This document shows positions 13,969-19,047 of a stretch of 19,047 nt of DNA, piece by piece. Below the pieces are notes generated by a model. That model did no database searches, was not told the origin of the DNA, and worked only from the letters and a program-made list of their open reading frames with translations. Made by a program: the position numbers and the translations under genes. Position 1 is the stretch's first letter, and the number at the start of each line of letters is the position of its first letter. This DNA is from Pseudomonadota bacterium (GTDB lineage: Bacteria; Pseudomonadota; Alphaproteobacteria; Rhizobiales; Xanthobacteraceae): the NCBI GenBank assembly GCA_023387695.1, contig JAEWHT010000010.1:1-19047 (forward strand), read 5' to 3'.

Positions 13969-14574
13969 ATGCTCAGAGAGATTCGCCCCGCCATCGTGCT
14001 CTTGCTGGTGCTTACCGCCATCACGGGCTTGGCCTATCCGCTCGCCATGACCGGCATCGCCGGCGCGATCTTTCCCGCCAAGGCGCAAGGCAGCCTGATC
14101 GAGAAAGATGGCAAGGTGGTCGGCTCCGCCCTGATCGGGCAGGAGTTCAAGGACGACAAATATTTCCACGGCCGCCCCTCGGCGACGCTGGCGCCGGACC
14201 CGAATGATTCGACCAAGACGGTTTCGGCGCCCTACAACGCCGCCAATTCTGGCGGCTCGAATCTCGGTCCGACCAGCAAGGCACTGGCTGACCGGCTGAA
14301 GGAGGATGTGGACAAGCTGAAGGCCGAGAACCCGAACGCCGCCGTGCCGGTCGATCTGGTCACGACCTCGGCCAGTGGCCTCGATCCCGACATTTCCCCG
14401 GAAGCCGCGCAATTCCAGGTGCCCCGTGTAGCGAAGGTTCGGAATATGTCGGAGGACGCGCTGAAGGTGCTGGTCGCCTCCAACACCCAGGGCCGTCTGC
14501 TCGGCTTGCTCGGCGAACCCCGGGTTAACGTTCTTGCCCTGAACCTCGCACTGGATCGTGCGGCCGCGAAGTAG
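13969..14574 (+). CDS. kdpC: Potassium-transporting ATPase subunit KdpC
   Basis: KdpC is the single-span periplasmic subunit of the KdpFABC complex. The 201-aa product has one N-terminal membrane helix (about residues 8-30) and the family signatures YFHGRPSA (65-72), SGGSNLGP (94-101) and TSASGLDPDISPEAA (133-147), then a C-terminal NTQGRLLGLLGEPRVNVLALN. ATG 13969 is chosen because AGGAG at 13957-13961 is seven bases upstream and the protein then has the normal KdpC length; the longer frame from 13888 would overlap kdpB and add an Arg-rich non-homologous stretch. kdpD starts 40 bases after its stop. Confidence 0.96.
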   Translation: MLREIRPAIVLLLVLTAITGLAYPLAMTGIAGAIFPAKAQGSLIEKDGKVVGSALIGQEFKDDKYFHGRPSATLAPDPNDSTKTVSAPYNAANSGGSNLGPTSKALADRLKEDVDKLKAENPNAAVPVDLVTTSASGLDPDISPEAAQFQVPRVAKVRNMSEDALKVLVASNTQGRLLGLLGEPRVNVLALNLALDRAAAK

Positions 14575-14614
14575 CGCTCTAGGCTGCGAATGAACGGATG
14601 ATTATATTGGCCTG

Positions 14615-17338
14615 ATGGTTCAACAGCGCCGCGATCCCGAACAACGTCCGTCGCCGGAGGCGCTGCTGGAAGCAGCGCGCCGGGAGGAGAGCGCGAGCGG
14701 CAAGCTGAAGATCTTCGTCGGCGCCGCCCCCGGCGTCGGCAAGACCTACGAGATGCTGCAAAGCGCTCATGCCAGGCGCAAGGCTGGCATCGATGTTGTG
14801 GTCGGTTTCGTCGAGACCCACGGCCGCGCCGAGACCGAGGCGCTGGTCCGTGGGCTGGAGGTCATTCCGCGCAAGCGGCTCGACTACCGCGGCCAGATCG
14901 TCGAGGAAATGGACCTCGATGCCGTGATCGCACGGCGCCCGAAAATTGCGCTGGTTGACGAACTCGCCCATACCAACGCAGCCGGCAGCCGCCACCCCAA
15001 GCGCTATCTCGACGTCGAGGAGCTGCTCTCGCACGGCATCGACGTCTATACGGCCGTCAACATCCAGCACATCGAGAGCCTGAACGACGTCGTCGCCCAA
15101 ATCACCCATGTGCGGGTGCGCGAGACGGTGCCGGATTCGATCTTCGACCGTGCCGATGCGATCGAGCTGATCGACCTCACGCCTGACGATCTGATCCAGC
15201 GTCTGCGTGAGGGCAAGGTCTACGTGCCCAAGCAGGCCGAGCGAGCGCTGGAGCATTATTTCTCGCCGGGCAATCTGACCGCGTTGCGCGAGCTTGCACT
15301 GCGGCGCACGGCTGAGCGTGTCGACGAGCAGCTGCTCAACCACATGCAGGCAAACGCCATCGCCGGTCCCTGGGCTGCGGGCGAGCGCATTCTCGTTTGT
15401 GTCAGCGAGGACCCGCGTGCGGCCGGGCTCGTGCGCTACACCAAGCGGCTTGCCGACCGGCTGCATGCTCCGTTCACCGCGATCTCGATAGAGACGCGGC
15501 GCTCCCTCCAGCTCTCCGAGCAGGAGCGCGACCGGCTCGCCGATACGTTGCGGCTGGCGGAGTCACTCGGCGGCGAGGCGTTGACGATTCCCGCCGTCGG
15601 CCGGCGCATCGCGGATGACGTCATCAATTTCGCGCAAGGCAACAACGTCACCCAGATCGTGATCGGAAAGACCACGCGCTCACGCTGGTTCGAGATGACG
15701 CGCGGCTCCGTCGTGCACGATCTCGTCCGCCGTGCTGGCAATATCAGTGTTCACGTCATTCCCGGCGACGAGCTGCCGGACGAAGCGGTACCGAAGACAG
15801 CGGTGCAGACTGCGGCGCGGTCCGAGCCGTTCAATCCGCTGCCTTATCTGAAGGCGCTCGGCATCGTGCTGGTCGGCCTCGGCGCCGCAGAGCTGCTGCA
15901 GCCGCGCTTCGGCATCGAGAATGTGGACCTGGTGCTGCTCACGGCCGTGGTCGCGGTGGCGGTCCGCTACGGATTGTGGCCGTCGCTGCTCGCGAGCTTG
16001 GCTGCCTCGCTCGCCTATAATTTCTTCTTCCTGCCGCCGGTCTATACTTTCACCATCACCGATCCGACCAACGTCGCGGCGTTCTTCTTCTTCATGTTGA
16101 TCGCGATCCTGGTCTCGAACGTCGCCGCGCGCGTGCGCACGCAGGCCGACACCGCAATTGGCCGGATCAGGACCACCGAACAGCTCTATGCGTTCAGCCG
16201 CAAGCTCGCCGGCACCGCCACGCTCGACGATGTGCTGTGGGCCTCGGCCTATCAGATCGCGCTGATGCTCAAAGTGCGTGTTGTGCTGCTGCTGCCGGAG
16301 GACGGGCTGCTGACGGTGAAATCCGGCTATCCGCCGGAAGACCAGCTCGATCAGGCCGATCTCGCAGCCGCCAACTGGGCCTGGAGCAATGATCGCTCTG
16401 CCGGCCGCGGTGCGGATACGCTGCCCGGCGCCAAGCGGCTATTTCTGCCGATGCGCACCGGGCGCGGCCCGATCGGCGTGATCGGCATCGACAATGATCG
16501 CACGGGACCACTGCTAACGCCGGACCAGCGCCGATTGCTGGACGCGCTGGTGGATCAGGGCGCGCTCGCCATCGAACGCGTGTTGCTGGTCGAGGACATG
16601 GATCGCGTCAAGCGCACGGTGGAATCCGAACGCCTGCGCTCGGCGCTATTGACCTCGATCTCGCACGATCTGAAGACGCCGCTGGCCTCGGTGCTGGGCG
16701 CGGCCTCGACCATGCGCGATCTCGCCGGAGCACTCTCCGACACCGAGAAACGCGATTTGCTGGCGACCGTGATCGACGAGTCCGAGCGGCTCAACCGCTT
16801 CATCGCCAACCTGCTCGACATGACCAAGCTCGAATCCGGTGCCATCGTGCCCAACACGGCGCTGCATGATCTCGGCGAGATCGTCGGCAGCGCGCTGCGG
16901 CGGGCGTCGAAAATCCTGACCGCACACAAGGTCGAGTTGGTGCTGGCGGCGGATCTGCCGATGCTTCAGCTCGATGCCGTGCTGTTCGAGCAGGTGCTGT
17001 TCAATCTGCTCGACAACGCCGCAAAATATTCCCCGCCGGAGACCACGATCGCGATCAAGAGCCGGCGCGAACGCGACCAGGTGGTGCTCGATATTGCCGA
17101 CGAAGGTGCCGGCATTCCGCCCGACGAGCTCGAGAGTGTATTCGACAAGTTCTACCGCGTGCAGAAGGGCGACCACGTCCGTCCCGGCACCGGGCTCGGA
17201 CTTGCCATCTCCCGCGGCTTCGTCGAGGCGATGCGCGGCACGATCATTGCTGCGAACCGCAATGACCGAAGCGGAGCCGTTCTCACCATTCGTCTGCCGG
17301 TTCCGGCACAGACCCACGCATTGGATACCGCCGCATGA
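14615..17338 (+). CDS. kdpD: Osmosensitive K+ channel sensor histidine kinase KdpD
   Basis: KdpD senses K+ limitation or osmotic stress and phosphorylates KdpE. The 907-aa protein has the full architecture: N-terminal KdpD domain with Walker A GAAPGVGKT (36-44) and ALVDELAHTNAAGSRHPKR (112-130); a Usp-like domain (about 257-385); four closely packed membrane spans (about 411-503, DUF4118 type) containing FFLPPVYTFTITDP; a GAF-like region (about 525-660); HisKA with SISHDLKTPLAS (phosphoacceptor H684); and an ATPase domain with NLLDNAAKYSP (797-807), DEGAGIP (829-835) and GTGLGLAI (858-865). ATG 14615 has only a weak Shine-Dalgarno. It overlaps kdpE by four bases (ATGA), implying coupled synthesis. 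Confidence 0.97.
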   Translation: MVQQRRDPEQRPSPEALLEAARREESASGKLKIFVGAAPGVGKTYEMLQSAHARRKAGIDVVVGFVETHGRAETEALVRGLEVIPRKRLDYRGQIVEEMDLDAVIARRPKIALVDELAHTNAAGSRHPKRYLDVEELLSHGIDVYTAVNIQHIESLNDVVAQITHVRVRETVPDSIFDRADAIELIDLTPDDLIQRLREGKVYVPKQAERALEHYFSPGNLTALRELALRRTAERVDEQLLNHMQANAIAGPWAAGERILVCVSEDPRAAGLVRYTKRLADRLHAPFTAISIETRRSLQLSEQERDRLADTLRLAESLGGEALTIPAVGRRIADDVINFAQGNNVTQIVIGKTTRSRWFEMTRGSVVHDLVRRAGNISVHVIPGDELPDEAVPKTAVQTAARSEPFNPLPYLKALGIVLVGLGAAELLQPRFGIENVDLVLLTAVVAVAVRYGLWPSLLASLAASLAYNFFFLPPVYTFTITDPTNVAAFFFFMLIAILVSNVAARVRTQADTAIGRIRTTEQLYAFSRKLAGTATLDDVLWASAYQIALMLKVRVVLLLPEDGLLTVKSGYPPEDQLDQADLAAANWAWSNDRSAGRGADTLPGAKRLFLPMRTGRGPIGVIGIDNDRTGPLLTPDQRRLLDALVDQGALAIERVLLVEDMDRVKRTVESERLRSALLTSISHDLKTPLASVLGAASTMRDLAGALSDTEKRDLLATVIDESERLNRFIANLLDMTKLESGAIVPNTALHDLGEIVGSALRRASKILTAHKVELVLAADLPMLQLDAVLFEQVLFNLLDNAAKYSPPETTIAIKSRRERDQVVLDIADEGAGIPPDELESVFDKFYRVQKGDHVRPGTGLGLAISRGFVEAMRGTIIAANRNDRSGAVLTIRLPVPAQTHALDTAA

Positions 17339-18024
17339 GTGCCGCCCCGATCAAGGTCTTGGTCATCGACGATGAGCCGCCGATCCGCAAATTGCTTCGG
17401 ATGGGGCTTTCGACGCAAGGCTACGAAATCCTGGAAGCGTCGAACGGAAAGATCGCGCTGGAGAAACTCGCGGAGGAACCAGCGCTGATCATTCTCGATC
17501 TCGGCCTGCCCGACATCCAGGGCCACGAACTGCTGCGTACAATCCGCGCCCGCAATGAGACCGTTCCGATCGTGGTGCTGTCGAGCCGCGGCGACGAGGC
17601 CGGCAAGGTGCAGGCGCTCGATCTTGGCGCCGACGATTACCTCACCAAGCCCTTCGGCATGGACGAGCTGTTGGCGCGCCTGCGCGCCGCGCTGCGGCAC
17701 CAGTTGCAGGTGCAGGGTGAGCGCCCGGTGTTTCGTACCGGCGATCTTTCCGTCGATCTCGTCCGCCGCATCGTCAAGCTCGGCGAGCGCGACATCAAGC
17801 TGTCACCGAAGGAATACGACCTGCTGCGCGTGCTGGTGCAGCACGCCGGCAAGGTGCTGACCCATCGCTTCCTGCTCAAGGAGCTCTGGGACGAATTGAC
17901 GGATGCGCAATACCTGCGCGTCTATGTCCGCCAGCTCCGCCAGAAGATCGAAGCGGATCCAGAGCGTCCGCAATATGTGCTGACCGAGACCGGGATCGGG
18001 TACCGGCTGAAGGCGGGGGATTGA
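17335..18024 (+). CDS. kdpE: KDP operon response regulator KdpE
   Basis: This 229-aa OmpR/PhoB-type response regulator activates kdpFABC when phosphorylated by KdpD. The receiver domain carries the acidic pair in VIDDEP (10-15), phosphorylatable D55 in LIILDLGLPD (51-60), S83 and K105 in LTKPFG. A winged-helix DNA-binding domain fills the C-terminal half, with SPKEYDLLRVLVQHAGKVLT, YLRVYVRQLRQKIE and TETGIGYRL. Its ATG overlaps the kdpD stop. Since it appears to be encoded in the same transcript as kdpFABC, activation would be autoregulatory. It is the only DNA-binding regulator near the four shared promoter modules apart from the TetR at 6115. Confidence 0.97.
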   Translation: MSAAPIKVLVIDDEPPIRKLLRMGLSTQGYEILEASNGKIALEKLAEEPALIILDLGLPDIQGHELLRTIRARNETVPIVVLSSRGDEAGKVQALDLGADDYLTKPFGMDELLARLRAALRHQLQVQGERPVFRTGDLSVDLVRRIVKLGERDIKLSPKEYDLLRVLVQHAGKVLTHRFLLKELWDELTDAQYLRVYVRQLRQKIEADPERPQYVLTETGIGYRLKAGD

Positions 18025-18031
18025 GGCCACC

Positions 18032-18118
18032 CGTCATTGCGAGCGTAGCGAAGCAATCCAGAGTCTTTCCACCGAGGCGGCCTGGATTGCTTCAACGCAA
18101 GAGCTCTTCCCAATGACG
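18032..18118. repeat. REP-like imperfect palindrome downstream of kdpE
   Basis: Left arm 18032-18061 (begins CGTCATTGCGAGCG, ends GAAGCAATCCAG) faces a right arm (begins CTGGATTGCTTC at 18082, ends CAATGACG at 18118). The outer 8 bp and inner 12 bp pair perfectly; the middle of the right arm (18094-18110) has diverged. This CGTCATTGCGAG...GCAATCCAG type is, from memory, a common intergenic repeat of Bradyrhizobium and relatives. Starting seven bases after kdpE, it may act as an mRNA 3' end or stabiliser. Confidence 0.78.
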
Positions 18119-18431
18119 CCGGTGCAAAACTAGCCCGCCGCGCCGTCGATTTCGTCGCGTTGTCTTCGCTCCGGCCGGGTATTCCCCGAGTTGGTGAGCC
18201 GCCATGGCTCCCAATATCCCCGGGGTATTGTGAAATCGAACACACAACCCGTCGCTGTATTTTGTCATGATGTCATGCGCGACGCCTAGCTTCGCACGGG
18301 CTGCGGGGACCGGCGAATCTGTGGCACGATCTCGGTTGCATACAAAACAATACTCGTTCTTTAGTGGCATTGCCTTTGATCGTGTCGTTTCATCCATAAA
18401 TTGCATAACCCCTCTTGATCGGGAGTTTTCC
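18119..18431. other. Gene-free stretch between the REP-like repeat and the beta-helix gene
   Basis: No convincing gene is seen. The stretch holds a near-palindrome CAATATCCCCGGGGTATTG (18212-18230, one unpaired base per arm) and a relatively AT-rich part (about 18231-18420) that should contain the promoter of the downstream gene; no clear -35/-10 pair could be assigned. The long minus-strand frame across it continues antisense into the next gene and looks like a shadow. Confidence 0.5.
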
Positions 18432-19047
18432 ATGAAACAGATTGCCTTATCCATCTTCATGCTGGCTTTATCCTTGGTGCTGTTTTCGCCCACTTCCGCG
18501 CGGGCGCAGGCGTCGCGCACCTGGGTGTCGGGCGTCGGTGACGACGTCAATCCGTGCAGCCGCACCGCGCCGTGCAAGACCTTTGCGGGCGCCATCAGCA
18601 AGACCGCAGCGGGCGGTGAAATCAGCGTGCTCGATCCCGGCGGGTTCGGTGCCGTGACCATCACCAAGTCGATCAGTATCACCAACGACGGCGTCGGCGA
18701 GTCCGGCGTTCTGGTGTCAGGCGTCAACGGCATCGTCGTTGCCGCCGGGGCGAATGATATCGTCAACCTTCGCGGAATATTCATCGTCGGCTTTGGCGGC
18801 GCGCTGTCCGGGGTTCGTTTCCAGACTGGTGCGCAGCTGAATATCCAGAACTGCGTGATCCGAGGGTTCAATTTCGGGATCGAGTTCCGGCCGACAGTGA
18901 CGTCTCAGCTGTTCGTCTCGGACACGCTGGTCGGCAACAATGCCAGTACCCCGACGGGTGGCGGAATCCTGGTCGCGAGTTCGGCTGCCGGAACGGCGAA
19001 CATCTTCGCCACGCTCAATCGGGTTCAGTCGGAAGGCAACGCGGCCT
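18432..19047 (+). CDS. Secreted right-handed beta-helix-type protein (3' truncated by window edge)
   Basis: ATG 18432, with GGGAG (18421-18425) six bases upstream, opens a frame that runs off the window after 205 codons. A classical Sec signal peptide is clear: MKQ, a hydrophobic core (IALSIFMLALSLVLF), and a likely cut after ARAQA. The mature part begins SRTWVSGVGDDVNPCSRTAP, then CKTFAGAISKTAAGGEISVL, then short repeating units rich in V/I, G and N (ISITNDGVG, ILVSGVNGIVV, LNIQNCVIRGF) typical of parallel beta-helix proteins of the pectate-lyase-like kind. The opening DD.NPCSR..PCKTFAGAI pattern is, from memory, frequent in such Bradyrhizobium proteins. Enzymatic activity cannot be inferred; an extracellular or surface role is likely. 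Confidence 0.82.
   Translation, partial: MKQIALSIFMLALSLVLFSPTSARAQASRTWVSGVGDDVNPCSRTAPCKTFAGAISKTAAGGEISVLDPGGFGAVTITKSISITNDGVGESGVLVSGVNGIVVAAGANDIVNLRGIFIVGFGGALSGVRFQTGAQLNIQNCVIRGFNFGIEFRPTVTSQLFVSDTLVGNNASTPTGGGILVASSAAGTANIFATLNRVQSEGNAA

Noticed and set aside
13083..14024. Minus-strand open frame of 313 codons antisense to kdpB and kdpC
   Set aside because: Shadow of strongly recognised kdpB; biased composition and no recognisable domain.
14579..15466. Minus-strand open frame of 295 codons antisense to kdpD
   Set aside because: It covers the well-conserved KdpD N-terminal domain and has no plausible domain of its own.
18263..18276. Pho-box-like direct repeat of TGTCAT
   Set aside because: The repeats are 8 bases apart instead of the 11 expected for PhoB, and only two units are present.
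18320..18345. Sigma-54-like promoter (TGGCAC followed by TTGCA) upstream of the beta-helix gene
   Set aside because: The gap between TGGCAC and TTGC is eight bases instead of the required five, so the -24/-12 spacing is wrong.
18092..18871. Minus-strand frame of 259 codons across the gap and the beta-helix gene
   Set aside because: It is antisense to a gene with a clear signal peptide and includes the REP-like repeat arm; no domain seen.

Overview
The window looks like chromosomal DNA of a high-GC alphaproteobacterium of the Bradyrhizobium/Rhodopseudomonas type. This is inferred from codon use, the flgK-flgL pair with its FlgN-like neighbour, a REP-like palindrome built on CGTCATTGCGAG, and the style of the kdp locus. 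No RNA genes, insertion sequences or CRISPR arrays were seen.

Layout. Bases 1-2971 (+) hold the end of a flagellar gene set: the C-terminus of a FlgN-like chaperone, then hook-associated proteins flgK and flgL. Bases 2979-6030 (-) hold a crotonase-fold protein, uracil phosphoribosyltransferase (upp) and an acyl-CoA synthetase-like enzyme, read in that order. A LmrA/YxaF-type TetR regulator (6115-6696, +) diverges from the crotonase gene. Bases 6699-9429 (-) hold three leftward units of mostly unrecognised small proteins. Unit A has four small ORFs, two of them only 30 and 42 codons long. Unit B has a small protein paralogous to one in unit A, followed by a DapA-family protein that lacks the Schiff-base lysine. 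Unit C is a single 155-aa protein. Bases 9775-18024 (+) hold a complete high-affinity potassium uptake operon: a 27-aa membrane peptide, kdpF, a possible 34-aa membrane peptide, kdpA, kdpB, kdpC, and the sensor kinase/response regulator pair kdpD-kdpE. After a REP-like palindrome and a 407-bp gap, the window ends inside a secreted beta-helix-type protein gene.

The most interesting signal is regulatory. All three leftward units and the kdp operon have the same 50-bp element upstream, in the orientation of transcription: TTATG(G/A)-N4-CCTAT, exactly 19 bases, TCTCG, exactly 4 bases, CCTAT or a close variant. The four copies are at 7586-7635, 8908-8957, 9492-9541 and 9588-9637, with no indels among them. 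The simplest reading is a shared activator-dependent promoter that joins kdp and the neighbouring uncharacterised small-protein units into one local regulon. KdpE is the natural candidate regulator, but this is not shown by the sequence.

Gene boundaries come from reading codons, Shine-Dalgarno spacing and family knowledge. No database search was possible.
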